This document shows positions 17,035-26,302 of a DNA stretch of 64,000 bases, in pieces. Both the position numbers and the translations under genes were made by a program. Positions within the stretch are counted from its first letter, which is position 1; every line of letters begins with the position of its first letter. The notes beneath the pieces were generated by a model that made no database searches, was not told the DNA's origin, and saw nothing but the letters and a program-made list of their open reading frames with translations. Source of the DNA: an uncultured Verrucomicrobiota bacterium (lineage in GTDB: Bacteria; Verrucomicrobiota; Kiritimatiellia; Kiritimatiellales; Tichowtungiaceae). The stretch lies in NCBI GenBank assembly GCA_903826865.1, contig CAIKGD010000070.1, positions 1 to 64,000 on the forward strand, read 5' to 3'.

Positions 17035-18258
17035 ATGAATTACAGCATTGTAAAAACGACACGGGCTCTTCTTGCGGCGGTTTTTATATCCATAGGCTCC
17101 GCCTCAAACTCCGCACAGGCTGACGAACAAAAATCTGTCCGGGTCATGCCGGCGTTCAGCTGGGATAAAATCCCTCGTTGGACTTTTCTTTCCGTCAACG
17201 ACACCATTGTCACCGATGAGGAAGCCCGCTACATTGCCAGCAACTTCCCGATCGCCTTCCTTTTCTGGATTCCAAGCGGCCCGGCACGGGAAAACCAGTT
17301 TGCGGAGGAAAAAATTCTGGCATCAATCAAAGTTGTCAAAGAGCTCAATCCTCAAATGAAGGTGTTCTATTATTTCAATTCTACTCTGGCATTCGATCAC
17401 TACGCCGCATTTCGTGAATTCGAAAAACATCCGGATTTTAAAATGGTCGATAAAAAAACCGGCAATGCGGTCGTCGTGCGCGATGACGTTCTACGCTACG
17501 ACGTTACCAATCCGAAGTTACGCGAATGGTGGTCGGAACAGGTGGCCAAAGCTGTCAGCAACTCCTATGTCGATGGGGTTTGGGCCGATGCCGTCTGTAA
17601 AATTGAACTCAATAAACGAAATGTTTTCGACAAGTCCATGAATCCCGGCGATTTTGAAAAAGCGGTCAGCGGTATGCATGAAATGCTCGCCCTGACCAAG
17701 CAGAAAATCGGCGACGGTAAACTTCTGTTTTACAACGGGTTGCGCGGTGATCTGCGACCCGGCATGTGGGAACACGGCGGGATCACCTACCTCAACGAAT
17801 GCGACGGCGCCTGTGTGGAGCATTTTCTTACACATTCCTCCCGTACACCAGACGGCAAGCTGATCATCAGTCATGTGCTGAAAGACATTGAATTGATCCG
17901 CAAAGCCGCCGCCATGAATAAAATCGTAGTGGTAAAGGCCTGGCCGAAGACCGCAATGTTTACCGATCCTGAATTCCTGAAATTATCCGTTGAAGAAAAG
18001 CAGGCGATACTCCGTGATGAAATAACTTTTCCGCTGGCACTCTTCCTGATTGCGGCTGAAAAAAACTGCTATTTCAACTTCAGTTTTGGCTACCGCCGTT
18101 CCTGCCTTCCGCTCTATCACCTCCCTGAATACGACAAACCGCTTGGCGCGCCCCTTAGAGCAGCTGAACAGGAAGGATTGATTCTTACCCGCGACTTTGA
18201 ACATGCAACGGTCTGGGTAAATCTCGGAACAGAAGAAGCCCGGATTGACTGGAAATGA
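17035..18258 (+). CDS. Secreted glycoside-hydrolase-like protein
   Basis: A 407-residue protein with a signal peptide (cleavage likely after SAQA, near residue 30) and a single domain resembling the putative TIM-barrel glycosyl hydrolase groups. Visible are NPQMKVFYYFNSTLAF, YDVTNPKLREWW, SYVDGVWADAVC, GKLLFYNGLR and GGITYLNECDG. Asp and Glu on strand ends (VWADA, YLNECD) are candidate catalytic residues. I cannot name a CAZy family with certainty. ATG 17035 is chosen because AAAGGAA precedes it; a TTG ten codons upstream is less likely. The stop overlaps the GH29 start (ATGA), so both act in one operon, probably on the same glycan. Confidence 0.7.
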   Translation: MNYSIVKTTRALLAAVFISIGSASNSAQADEQKSVRVMPAFSWDKIPRWTFLSVNDTIVTDEEARYIASNFPIAFLFWIPSGPARENQFAEEKILASIKVVKELNPQMKVFYYFNSTLAFDHYAAFREFEKHPDFKMVDKKTGNAVVVRDDVLRYDVTNPKLREWWSEQVAKAVSNSYVDGVWADAVCKIELNKRNVFDKSMNPGDFEKAVSGMHEMLALTKQKIGDGKLLFYNGLRGDLRPGMWEHGGITYLNECDGACVEHFLTHSSRTPDGKLIISHVLKDIELIRKAAAMNKIVVVKAWPKTAMFTDPEFLKLSVEEKQAILRDEITFPLALFLIAAEKNCYFNFSFGYRRSCLPLYHLPEYDKPLGAPLRAAEQEGLILTRDFEHATVWVNLGTEEARIDWK

Positions 18259-19952
18259 GTGTCAACACCACGGATGCCCTCTATGTCGCCACCGGATCGG
18301 TTTACGGTTCGGTTGATGCCGCCCGCACGGAATGGTTGCGGCGCGATAAATTCGGCATGTTCGTTCACTGGGGGCTCTACTCCATTTTAGCCGGACAGTG
18401 GCAAGGAGAAGAGGTCGCCTTTGTCGGCGAGTGGATCATGCGCTGGAAAAAAATTCCGGCAGAAGAATACCGCAGGTTGACCGGGGACTTTTGCGCGGAG
18501 AAATTCGATCCGCAGGAGTGGCCCGCGCTGGCGGCAGAAGCCGGCATGAAGTATTTCGTCATCACCGCCAAGCACCATGACGGATTCGCACTGTTCGACT
18601 CCGCCGCTGACCGTTACAACTGCGTTCAGACCACTCCGTTCGGACGCGACCCGATGCCGGAACTGGCCGCCGCGTGCCGTGATCGGGGTCTTCGATTCGG
18701 ATTCTACTATTCGCATGATCAAGATTGGAACGAGCCCGATGCGTCCGGCAACGACTGGGATTTCCCGTCCGAAGGCCGCAACTTCTCCCGCTATCTGCAT
18801 AAAAAAGCACTGCCGCAGGTACATGAACTGCTGATCAGGTACGGAGAGATTTCATTGATCTGGTTCGACACCCCCGTCAGCGTGACCCGAACCGATGCGC
18901 AGGAACTGATAGATCTGGTTCACCGGCTCCAGCCGAACTGTCTGACCAACGGACGGCTCGGCCACGGGCTCGGGGATTACGAACAGATGGGCGACAACGA
19001 AGTCCCCAGTAATGTGTATCCTCAGTTGTGGGAAGTTCCGGCCACACTCAACGACACCTGGGGCTATAAGAAAAACGACCGCAACTGGAAAAGCGCCGGG
19101 AATCTGCTCTACCGTCTGACCGATATCGTCAGCAAAGGCGGCTGTTACCTGCTCAACATCGGCCCGCGTGCTGACGGTTCAGTTCCGCCGGAATCCGCTG
19201 CCGCTCTGCGGGAAGTCGGAGCCTGGCTGAAGATCAACGGAGAATCCATCTACGGAACGGAACATAGTCCGTTCACGGTCGGCGATGACAGCTGGCGCTG
19301 CACCCGGAAACCGGGACGGCTCTATTTTCATCTGCTCGAATGGCCTGGAAAAACCTTTTCGTTTCAAGGATTGGAAACCCCGGTTTCCAGCGTCTGGAAA
19401 CTGGATGAGCCCGGAACCGCATTGCCTTTTATCCAGCATGACGACCAGGTCGAAATCAGCGGGCTGCCGGAAAAACAGCCTGACCGCTTTCACAGCGTGC
19501 TTGCTGTCCAGCTGACCGAAGAAGAAGCCCGCGTGCGGCCCGACCGGCACTGGGCCGCCCCTCGCGACCTCATTACACTGACCGCGCGGGATTGCAATCC
19601 GCACGGGCCGGGACTCTGTTACAGTGAAGCAGAAAACAGCACCTCGGGGTTTCATGAATCCTCCTCGCGCGTCCGCTGGCAAATCGTCATCAACCGTCCC
19701 GGATGGTTCATGGTTGAACTCGAATGCGTCTGTCCGCCGACAAATAGTTGCGACCGGTTTGAATTTGCCTGCGAACCGAAAACCGCAGGAACCCCGGCGA
19801 AGATCAGCGGTGAACTGAATGCTCAGACCGGAACCATCCGGCTGGGCGAAGTGCAACTGAACGAATCCGGACTTTACCGCGCCGCTTTCCGCCTGCTGGA
19901 CGAAAAGCTGCCTGAACTCAAACTGAAACAAATCCGGCTGAATCGCATCTGA
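18255..19952 (+). CDS. GH29 alpha-L-fucosidase
   Basis: A 565-residue retaining fucosidase. Family blocks are WLRRDKFGMFVHWGLYS, YFVITAKHHDGFALFDS, FGFYYSHDQDWNEP, the nucleophile region ISLIWFDTP and YLLNIGPRADGSVPP. The GH29 barrel covers about residues 25-370. The remaining 190 residues look like beta-sandwich domains. It hydrolyses terminal alpha-L-fucose. No signal peptide is visible, unlike the gene before it, so it may work in the cytoplasm or be exported another way. It overlaps the upstream stop by four bases and is followed 13 bp later by the sulfatase. Confidence 0.95.
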   Translation: MSVNTTDALYVATGSVYGSVDAARTEWLRRDKFGMFVHWGLYSILAGQWQGEEVAFVGEWIMRWKKIPAEEYRRLTGDFCAEKFDPQEWPALAAEAGMKYFVITAKHHDGFALFDSAADRYNCVQTTPFGRDPMPELAAACRDRGLRFGFYYSHDQDWNEPDASGNDWDFPSEGRNFSRYLHKKALPQVHELLIRYGEISLIWFDTPVSVTRTDAQELIDLVHRLQPNCLTNGRLGHGLGDYEQMGDNEVPSNVYPQLWEVPATLNDTWGYKKNDRNWKSAGNLLYRLTDIVSKGGCYLLNIGPRADGSVPPESAAALREVGAWLKINGESIYGTEHSPFTVGDDSWRCTRKPGRLYFHLLEWPGKTFSFQGLETPVSSVWKLDEPGTALPFIQHDDQVEISGLPEKQPDRFHSVLAVQLTEEEARVRPDRHWAAPRDLITLTARDCNPHGPGLCYSEAENSTSGFHESSSRVRWQIVINRPGWFMVELECVCPPTNSCDRFEFACEPKTAGTPAKISGELNAQTGTIRLGEVQLNESGLYRAAFRLLDEKLPELKLKQIRLNRI

Positions 19953-19965
19953 AACGGAGATAAAC

Positions 19966-21753
19966 ATGGAGACACCTGTCATGCCCCCTGCACAACGACC
20001 CAATATTATATTTGTTCTGACCGATGACCAAGGCTACGGCGATCTGGGATGTCACGGCAACCCGATCATCAAAACGCCAGCCATCGACGCATTTCACGCC
20101 CGGGCCGCAAGATTAACTCAGTTTCATTCGGGAACCACTTGCGCACCGACCCGTGCCGGTTTACTGACCGGGTTGAACTGCAACAGTGCCGGCGTCTGGC
20201 ATACGATCGGCGGAGCCTCGCTGCTGCGGCACGATGCCCGCACGCTCCCGGAAATTCTACGCGAACACGGCTACCGTACCGGACTCTTCGGCAAGTGGCA
20301 TCTGGGCGATGACTATCCCTACCGTCCGCAGGATCGCGGCTTTGAGCAGACCGTTTATCACCGTGGCGGGGGTCTTACACAAGTTTCCGATTTCTGGGGC
20401 AACGACTATTTCAATGACACTTATCTGGTGAACGGCAAACCCAAAGCGTTTGAGGGATACTGCACTGATGTTTTTTTCGGCGTGGCACTGAAATTTATCG
20501 AGACACACAAAGCGGAGCCGTTCTGTTGCTTTATCACCCCGAATGCGCCTCATGTTCCGCTGAATGTCGAAAAAAAATACCGTGATCTCTATGCGGATGA
20601 AGCGATTTCAGAAAAGCTCAAGCGGCTGTACGGAATGATCTCGAATATTGACGACAATTTCCGGCGGCTGGAACGCCGGCTCGATGAACTCGGCCTCACG
20701 GAAAACACCATTCTGATCTTTATGACCGATAACGGAACCGAGACCGGTTGTGAAGTTGACCCGGATCAGTTCATCACAGCGGGATACAACGCCGGAATGC
20801 GCGGAAAAAAAGGATCTCCGTACGACGGCGGACACCGGGTTCCGTTTTTCCTGCGCTGGCCCGCAGGCCATATCCGCGAAGGACAGGATATTCCTACACT
20901 GGCCGGATATACAGATTTCACCCCGACCCTTCTCGATTTATGCGGCATAGAATGCCCGGAAGTTGAAGGAAGGACGCTGCGTCCGCTACTGAAGGGCGGC
21001 GCGGTTCCCGAAAATTTTAAAAAGCGCGTGCTGGTCACAGACACACAGCGGATACCCTATCCGATTAAATGGCGGCTTTCATCGGTGATGCAGGAAAACT
21101 GGCGGCTGGTCTGCGGGCGCGAGCTTTACGACCTCTCCTCCGATCCGGAACAGCGCAACAATCTGTCGGCGCAGTATCCTGAAAAAAGAGAGGCGCTGCG
21201 CGCCGCCTATGAAGAATGGTGGGCACTCTGTTCACGGCAGTTTAACGAAATCCAGATGACCCGAATTGGTGCCGCCGCCTGTCCGCAGGCAGGTCTGACC
21301 ACACTTGAAATGTGCAATGAAGACAGCAATGTGGTCTGGCATCAGGGACAGGTTCGGCAGGCACAGGTCAGCCTTGGCTGGTGGAATATCCATGCAGAGG
21401 AGAACGGCACGTATGAGTTTATTTTGCGCCGCTGGCCGGAGGAATCCGGACACGCTATCCGCGACGGCATTGGCGGATTTGATATTGACCCGGGCCCGGA
21501 AAATTTTCTGGAGGAATCCGCTCTCGGCTGGTATCGCGACGGCAAGGCGATAGACGTATACGGCGCCGCGCTGAAACTGGACGGTCAGTGTTTTTATCAG
21601 GATCTCACCACTGGCGCGCGAGCCGCCATATTTACTGTTAAACTGAAACAGGGAATGCACACGCTCCGCGCCTGGTTCTCCGGAGGAAACAATCTGTTCA
21701 CCTCCACCGTAATGTCGCCCTACTACGTCAGCATCAAAAAGGAAAAAAGCTGA
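19966..21753 (+). CDS. Type I sulfatase (formylglycine-dependent)
   Basis: A 595-residue alkaline-phosphatase-fold sulfatase. PNIIFVLTDDQGYGDLGCHG gives the metal-binding Asp pair. CAPTRAGLLTG is the sulfatase signature, whose Cys must be converted to formylglycine. GKWHLG supplies the Lys/His residues, and FMTDNGTE the later metal Asp-Asn. The C-terminal 150 residues form an extra beta-rich region after the LYDLSSDPEQRNNL segment. It removes sulfate esters, here probably from a fucose-containing glycan given the GH29 neighbour. GGAGATAAAC precedes ATG 19966. No signal peptide is seen, as for the fucosidase. No formylglycine-generating enzyme is encoded nearby. Confidence 0.95.
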   Translation: METPVMPPAQRPNIIFVLTDDQGYGDLGCHGNPIIKTPAIDAFHARAARLTQFHSGTTCAPTRAGLLTGLNCNSAGVWHTIGGASLLRHDARTLPEILREHGYRTGLFGKWHLGDDYPYRPQDRGFEQTVYHRGGGLTQVSDFWGNDYFNDTYLVNGKPKAFEGYCTDVFFGVALKFIETHKAEPFCCFITPNAPHVPLNVEKKYRDLYADEAISEKLKRLYGMISNIDDNFRRLERRLDELGLTENTILIFMTDNGTETGCEVDPDQFITAGYNAGMRGKKGSPYDGGHRVPFFLRWPAGHIREGQDIPTLAGYTDFTPTLLDLCGIECPEVEGRTLRPLLKGGAVPENFKKRVLVTDTQRIPYPIKWRLSSVMQENWRLVCGRELYDLSSDPEQRNNLSAQYPEKREALRAAYEEWWALCSRQFNEIQMTRIGAAACPQAGLTTLEMCNEDSNVVWHQGQVRQAQVSLGWWNIHAEENGTYEFILRRWPEESGHAIRDGIGGFDIDPGPENFLEESALGWYRDGKAIDVYGAALKLDGQCFYQDLTTGARAAIFTVKLKQGMHTLRAWFSGGNNLFTSTVMSPYYVSIKKEKS

Positions 21754-21767
21754 ACACGATGTTCAGC
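21749..21767 (-). terminator. Rho-independent terminator of the HAD-like gene
   Basis: GCTGAAC, ACGAT loop, GTTCAGC. Read on the minus strand the stem is followed by TTTTTT, so it fits as the terminator of the minus-strand gene ending at 21794. It also overlaps the stop codon of the convergent sulfatase gene. Confidence 0.7.
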
Positions 21768-21793
21768 CTTTGCGCTGCAAAAAAAGGTTCGCG

Positions 21794-22507
21794 TTACTGA
21801 CGGCTGACCAGATCAAGCAGCTCTTTGGTAGAAAAACTACCGAGTGATTCGAGCACGACTTTGGCACCGGTAAAATCTTCGAACGCTGTATAGGCATCCG
21901 GAAGCGCAATACAGGTGGCACCGGCCGTCAATGCGCCTTTACAGGCGGCGCGTGAACCGACAATCGCGATCAGCGGAATAGTCTCCTGTCCGCGCTGTTT
22001 GAGAATACGCAACCAGTGGTCGGCGCGCGGGAAAATCGGATCGACACTGTCCATCGCCACCAGATCAACGCCCAGCCCGTCGAGTCCGGTTTTTTTCATC
22101 AGTTCTTTGGCTGCCGCTTCCGGCCAGGCCGAAAGAGCAACGACCTGAATGTTGCGCTCCTGCGCCGCTTTGATAAGCGCCGGAATATCCTTGTTGAGCA
22201 CCGCTTTGTCCGCAAAGGCCTTGACCAGCAGATTTTCGGCCTGTTCAGTAAGCTGGTCGCCAGTGGTCAGATTGCGTCCGGAGGCTCCGATCATAGCCTG
22301 AATGGCCTTGCCGGGGCGCGGGGTGAGTCCGTACCGGGCAAACAGTGCAGGCGTAACTTCAATATCTTTGCCTTTCATTACCTGTTTAAGGATATCAAAC
22401 ATGATCTGCCGTCCGTTGACAGCGACATATTCGAGTTCAACAAAAAGGACTTCCCGTGCCTTGCTTTTTTCGGCGACCGGTTTGGGTTCGGTTTTAGCTT
22501 TGCTCAT
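21794..22507 (-). CDS. HAD-fold protein lacking the catalytic aspartate
   Basis: A 237-residue protein laid out like a beta-phosphoglucomutase/phosphatase-type HAD: strand 1, helical cap of about 80 residues, VVALSAWPEAAAKELMKKTGLDG (motif II region, with Ser), and PLIAIVGSRAACKGALTAGATCIALP in place of the usual GD-x3-D motif IV. Motif I reads VLFVELEYVAVNG, where an active HAD has DxDGV, so the nucleophile is missing, as are the motif IV acids. It is probably a non-catalytic relative that binds a ligand or protein. The N-terminus is Lys-rich (residues 3-17). The function is unknown; the gene stands alone with its own terminator. Confidence 0.72.
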   Translation of the reverse strand: MSKAKTEPKPVAEKSKAREVLFVELEYVAVNGRQIMFDILKQVMKGKDIEVTPALFARYGLTPRPGKAIQAMIGASGRNLTTGDQLTEQAENLLVKAFADKAVLNKDIPALIKAAQERNIQVVALSAWPEAAAKELMKKTGLDGLGVDLVAMDSVDPIFPRADHWLRILKQRGQETIPLIAIVGSRAACKGALTAGATCIALPDAYTAFEDFTGAKVVLESLGSFSTKELLDLVSRQ

Positions 22508-22696
22508 TCAATCTGCTCCGGTTGATTGCACATTTTTTTAAAAACAGGGGGGCAGTGTATGCGGCGGGGCTTGCACAGTCAAGCCCTCGGAAAATATCCC
22601 CCCTCCGGAGCAGGAAAAGGGTTGCAAGGCTTGATGCGGATTGTGATTATGTCAGGAATTTTGGCGGAAAAACGGGCCTTTTCAGCGGATACAATC

Positions 22697-23800
22697 ATGA
22701 AAAAAGCAATCATTGCACTCGAAGACGGCACCTGCTTCACCGGGCGGGTCTTTGCCGGCCCGGGCGAATTTTACGGCGAGCTCGTGTTTAACACCTCGAT
22801 GACCGGTTATCAGGAAATCCTGACCGACCCGTCCTATAACGGTCAGATCGTTACGATGACCTACCCGCTTATCGGCAACTACGGCGTGAATCCGGAAGAT
22901 ATTGAGTCGCGCGCCATTTTCGCTAAAGGGCTGGTGGTGAGTGAATGCAGCCGCATTGCCAGCAACTGGCGCGCCACCATGACGCTTCCCGAATATCTTG
23001 AGCGAGCCGGTATTATCGGCGTGGATCAGGTCGACACGCGCGCGATCACCATCCATATCCGCGACAAGGGCGCCATGAAATGCGTCATTTCTTCTGAAGA
23101 CCTCGACTGCAAGAGCCTCGTCAAAAAAGCGAAAAACTCCGCCGGGCTCGTCGGACGCGATCTTTCCACCGAAGTGAGCGCGCAAAAACCGTATGTTTAC
23201 CCTGCGGGCGGAAAAAAGAATGCCCGTTTCCGGGTAGCAGTGATTGATTGCGGTATTAAAACCAATCAGTTGCGTATTTTTGATCAGCTCGGGTGCGAGT
23301 GCCGGGTATTCCCAAATACCGCCCCGGCCAAAGAAATTCTGGCCTGCAAGCCCCACGGACTTTTCCTTTCTAACGGTCCGGGCGACCCGGCCGGCGTTCC
23401 GCAAATCGTCGCGACCGTTAAAGAACTGATTGAGTCAAAACTTCCGACCTTCGGAATCTGCTTTGGACACCAGATGCTCGGTCAGGCGTTCGGCGCAAAA
23501 ACCTATAAACTGAAATTCGGCCACCGCGGCGCCAACCAGCCGATTCAGGATCTGCGCACCGGCAAAGTGGAAATCGCTTCGCACAACCACGGATTCTGCG
23601 TTGACCCGGCCACCGTTGATCCGGAAACCGCCGAAGTCAGCCACATCAACCTCAACGACAACACCGTCGCCGGCCTGCGGCACAAAAAACTGCCGGTGTT
23701 CTGTGTGCAGTACCATCCCGAAGCCTGCCCCGGTCCGCACGACCCTTATTACCTCTTTGAAGAATTCGTGACATTGATGGAACAGTATAAGAAGAAGTAA
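22697..23800 (+). CDS. carA: Carbamoyl-phosphate synthase small subunit
   Basis: A 367-residue glutaminase subunit that hydrolyses glutamine and passes ammonia to CarB for pyrimidine and arginine synthesis. It has the CarA-specific N-terminal domain (LEDGTCFTGR, NTSMTGYQEILTDPSY, RAITIHIR) and a class I amidotransferase domain with LSNGPGDP, the nucleophile FGICFGHQMLGQAFG and VQYHPEACPGPHD. ATG 22697 matches the normal family start (MKKAIIALEDG); the frame is open further upstream but without family similarity. carB is not in the window. The stop overlaps the next start (TAATG). Confidence 0.97.
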   Translation: MKKAIIALEDGTCFTGRVFAGPGEFYGELVFNTSMTGYQEILTDPSYNGQIVTMTYPLIGNYGVNPEDIESRAIFAKGLVVSECSRIASNWRATMTLPEYLERAGIIGVDQVDTRAITIHIRDKGAMKCVISSEDLDCKSLVKKAKNSAGLVGRDLSTEVSAQKPYVYPAGGKKNARFRVAVIDCGIKTNQLRIFDQLGCECRVFPNTAPAKEILACKPHGLFLSNGPGDPAGVPQIVATVKELIESKLPTFGICFGHQMLGQAFGAKTYKLKFGHRGANQPIQDLRTGKVEIASHNHGFCVDPATVDPETAEVSHINLNDNTVAGLRHKKLPVFCVQYHPEACPGPHDPYYLFEEFVTLMEQYKKK

Positions 23801-23991
23801 TGAAAAACTGGAAAAACATAACACTGCTGGTATTCGCGGTTCTGCTGCTGATTATTCTGTTTCAGAACCTCGACCCGGTTAGATTCCGCCTTCTATTCTG
23901 GAAAGTACCGGTGTCGCCTGTTGTTCTTTTTCTTAGCATGCTGCTGACCGGATTTGCCGCAGGTCGCCTTACACGCAGGAAACGGGGTTGA
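23800..23991 (+). CDS. LapA-like small membrane protein
   Basis: A 63-residue protein of two membrane helices ([18 protein letters not shown] and [17 protein letters not shown]) joined by [14 protein letters not shown] and ending in a basic RLTRRKRG. This is the LapA/DUF1049 pattern of small inner-membrane proteins linked to LPS assembly in Gammaproteobacteria. Outside that group the role is uncertain. It overlaps carA by one base and is followed one base later by guaA, so the three are co-transcribed. Confidence 0.8.
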   Translation: MKNWKNITLLVFAVLLLIILFQNLDPVRFRLLFWKVPVSPVVLFLSMLLTGFAAGRLTRRKRG

Positions 23992-23992
23992 A

Positions 23993-25537
23993 ATGAAACA
24001 CAGTGAATGGATCGCTATCTTAGATTACGGCTCGCAGGTGACGCAGCTGATTGCCCGCCGTATCCGCGAACAAAAGGTGTACTGCGAAATCATCCGCTTT
24101 GACACGAAAGCCGTCGACCTCGCCAAACGTGCGCCCAAAGGCATCATTCTCTCCGGCGGTCCCGCCAGCGTTACCGACAAAGGCTCGCCGCTGTGCGACC
24201 CCGCCCTTTTCGATCTCGGCATTCCGATTCTTGGAATCTGCTACGGCATGCAGCTCACCGCCCAGACGCTCGGCGGCAAAGTGCACCGCGGCACCAAGCG
24301 CGAATACGGCAAAGCGATGATGCAGGTCACCAAACCCTGCCCGCTTTTCCAAGGTCTGGAAAAAAATCTTCAGGTCTGGATGAGCCACGGCGATAAAGTT
24401 GAAGCGATGCCCGCCGGTTTTGAAACCGTCGCGACAAGCGACAACTGCCCGTACGCCGCCATGCAGAACGCCGCAAAAAAAATCTATGGCGTGCAGTTCC
24501 ATCCCGAAGTCGTCCACACGCCGCAGGGCGCGCAGATGCTCGGTAACTTTGCCTGCAAAGTCTGCGGCTGTTCCGGCGACTGGAAGATGAGCAAATTCAT
24601 CGAAGACAATATCCAGGCGATCCGCGCCAAGGTCGGCAAAGATCACGTTCTGCTCGGACTGAGCGGCGGCGTGGACTCGTCTGTTGTAGCCGCCCTGCTC
24701 CATAAGGCGATCGGCAAACAGCTCCACTGCGTTTTCGTCGACAACGGCCTGCTCCGCTACAACGAGGCGCGCGAAGTCGAAGAACTCTTCGGCAACGCCT
24801 TCGGCATCGACCTGCACACCGCCCACTCGCAGAACATCTTCCTCGACGCGCTTGCCGGCGTCACCGATCCGGAGAAAAAGCGTAAAATCATCGGTAAAAC
24901 CTTTATTGATGTTTTCGCCGAAAAAGCGCGCCGGGTCGGCAAAGTCAAATATCTCGCGCAAGGCACGCTTTACCCCGACGTCATCGAGAGCGTCTCGCCG
25001 ATCGGCGGACCGTCCGCCACCATCAAGAGTCACCACAATGTCGGCGGACTGCCCGCCGACCTGAAGTTCGATCTGATCGAGCCGCTCCGCGAACTTTTCA
25101 AAGACGAAGTGCGCGCCGTCGGCCGCGAACTCGGCCTGCCGAGCTACGTCGTTGACCGCCAGCCCTTCCCCGGGCCCGGTCTTGCCGTGCGCATTCTCGG
25201 TGATATCACCCGCGAGCGCGTTGACCTGCTCCAGCTCGCCGACCTGCGCGTCCGCGAAGAAATCCTGAAAATGGAAAACCACCTCGACGTCTGGCAGTAC
25301 TTCGCCGTACTGCTGCCGATCCAGACCGTCGGCGTCATGGGCGACGACCGCACCTACGAAAACGTCGTCGCCGTGCGCGCCGTACAGAGCCTCGACGGTA
25401 TGACCGCCGACTGGTTCAAACTGCCCTACGAAGTGCTCGACAGCATTTCCAGCCGCATCATCAACGAAGTCAAAGGCGTCAACCGCGTCGTTTACGACAT
25501 TTCGTCAAAACCTCCCAGTACAATTGAGTGGGAATGA
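23993..25537 (+). CDS. guaA: GMP synthase (glutamine-hydrolysing)
   Basis: A 514-residue enzyme converting XMP to GMP with ATP and glutamine. The N-terminal amidotransferase has LSGGPASV, the nucleophile GICYGMQL and VQFHPEV. The ATP-pyrophosphatase has the P-loop [10 protein letters not shown], and the C-terminal dimerisation domain carries the conserved [11 protein letters not shown] and [10 protein letters not shown]-region loops, ending STIEWE. ATG 23993 gives the standard N-terminus and follows GGAAACGGGG; an upstream TTG would overlap the LapA-like gene. The palindrome TTTTCCAAGGTCTGGAAAA lies at 24345-24363 and encodes LFQGLEK. Confidence 0.98.
   Translation: MKHSEWIAILDYGSQVTQLIARRIREQKVYCEIIRFDTKAVDLAKRAPKGIILSGGPASVTDKGSPLCDPALFDLGIPILGICYGMQLTAQTLGGKVHRGTKREYGKAMMQVTKPCPLFQGLEKNLQVWMSHGDKVEAMPAGFETVATSDNCPYAAMQNAAKKIYGVQFHPEVVHTPQGAQMLGNFACKVCGCSGDWKMSKFIEDNIQAIRAKVGKDHVLLGLSGGVDSSVVAALLHKAIGKQLHCVFVDNGLLRYNEAREVEELFGNAFGIDLHTAHSQNIFLDALAGVTDPEKKRKIIGKTFIDVFAEKARRVGKVKYLAQGTLYPDVIESVSPIGGPSATIKSHHNVGGLPADLKFDLIEPLRELFKDEVRAVGRELGLPSYVVDRQPFPGPGLAVRILGDITRERVDLLQLADLRVREEILKMENHLDVWQYFAVLLPIQTVGVMGDDRTYENVVAVRAVQSLDGMTADWFKLPYEVLDSISSRIINEVKGVNRVVYDISSKPPSTIEWE
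24345..24363. repeat. TTTCCAAGGTCTGGAAA palindrome in guaA
   Basis: This is one of three copies identical over TTCCAAGGTCTGGAA (also tsaB and phr). The copy has extra flanking T and A bases, so the palindrome extends to 19 bp here. Confidence 0.55.
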
Positions 25538-25896
25538 TTTTTCCCAACGGTTGAAAACTTCTGCGGCCGTATTTCATCAGCACATTGATCCGGTAAAAGC
25601 CGGAATCGGCACGGGTACTTTAAAAAAGAGGGTCTCAGCCCGTCTGCAAATCCAGAGGCGGATGAACCAAAATTCATATGGTTTCCGCAAGTGCTGTATG
25701 TGCGCTGAATTTCAGTTTTTCCGCCGGCAATTCCGGGTATGCACCCTGTGCCGGTGAGAACCGAACCGCCGGTTCTGCCATGCGGTCTGCTCATGGATCA
25801 GGCGTACGAAGGCAATGAAACCAGAGAAATAAGCCCCTGTTTAATACGATGGCGTTGCCGAGGCTCTTTGATCGTGTTAACATGCCCTAGCCGACC
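25538..25896. other. 359-bp gap with no gene or known RNA recognised
   Basis: This region separates guaA from the small paralog pair. It contains a short hairpin (AGAACCG, AACCGC loop, CGGTTCT near 25758-25777) but no T-tract. I could not fit it to a tRNA, tmRNA or a common riboswitch. It might carry the promoter of an unseen RNA or be decayed sequence. Confidence 0.4.
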
Positions 25897-26241
25897 TTAC
25901 TCGCCCGCCGAACGGTAAATCCCCTGTGTTCGTCTCTCCTGCGACTTGGGATAACGGAAAAAAAGATCCCAGACAATCAGTGTCACTAGAATCAACACCG
26001 ATGTACCCAGCGTGATAAGCCAGAAATTTCTGCTGAATTGCGGATTTTTCATCAGATGCCGGAACCGGCGGAATCCGCTGTTGCGGCGGCGGCGGCGATG
26101 CGTTCCGGAAATATCCTTGTTCACCGCAGCATCAAACGTCTCATGGCGCCGACGATGCCGACGCCGGTGCTGCGACGAAGAGGCTTCGGGTTTCTTCGCC
26201 CAGGGCGATTCTTTCACTTCATAAATATCGGATGAGGACAT
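25897..26241 (-). CDS. Small basic protein with C-terminal membrane segment
   Basis: Not a recognised family. The 114 residues begin MSSSDIYEVKESPW and continue with a His/Arg-rich stretch (HRRRHRRRH, HRRRRR). One membrane helix lies at about residues 74-93 (FWLITLGTSVLILVTLIVW), with a short polar tail. The first 13 residues are nearly the same as those of the next small protein upstream (26303-26551), so the two are diverged tandem paralogs. The positively charged segment could contact nucleic acid or LPS phosphate; this is speculation. Confidence 0.6.
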   Translation of the reverse strand: MSSSDIYEVKESPWAKKPEASSSQHRRRHRRRHETFDAAVNKDISGTHRRRRRNSGFRRFRHLMKNPQFSRNFWLITLGTSVLILVTLIVWDLFFRYPKSQERRTQGIYRSAGE

Positions 26242-26302
26242 GACTACGGCAGAATAATGATTCGAACCCGGTTTGACAGCGTTTTTTATCAGAAAACAAG
26301 AG

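Noticed and set aside
24020-25282. Minus-strand frame of 420 codons opposite guaA
   Set aside because: It is the mirror of a highly conserved GMP synthase; no domain features of its own.
25538-25896. Riboswitch or small RNA in the gap after guaA
   Set aside because: I tried TPP, SAM, cobalamin, glycine and cyclic-di-GMP core motifs by eye and none fits; no promoter plus terminator pair is visible.
26255-26275. T-loop-like TGATTCGAACCCGG, suggesting a tRNA
   Set aside because: No acceptor stem, anticodon arm or CCA end could be drawn around it.
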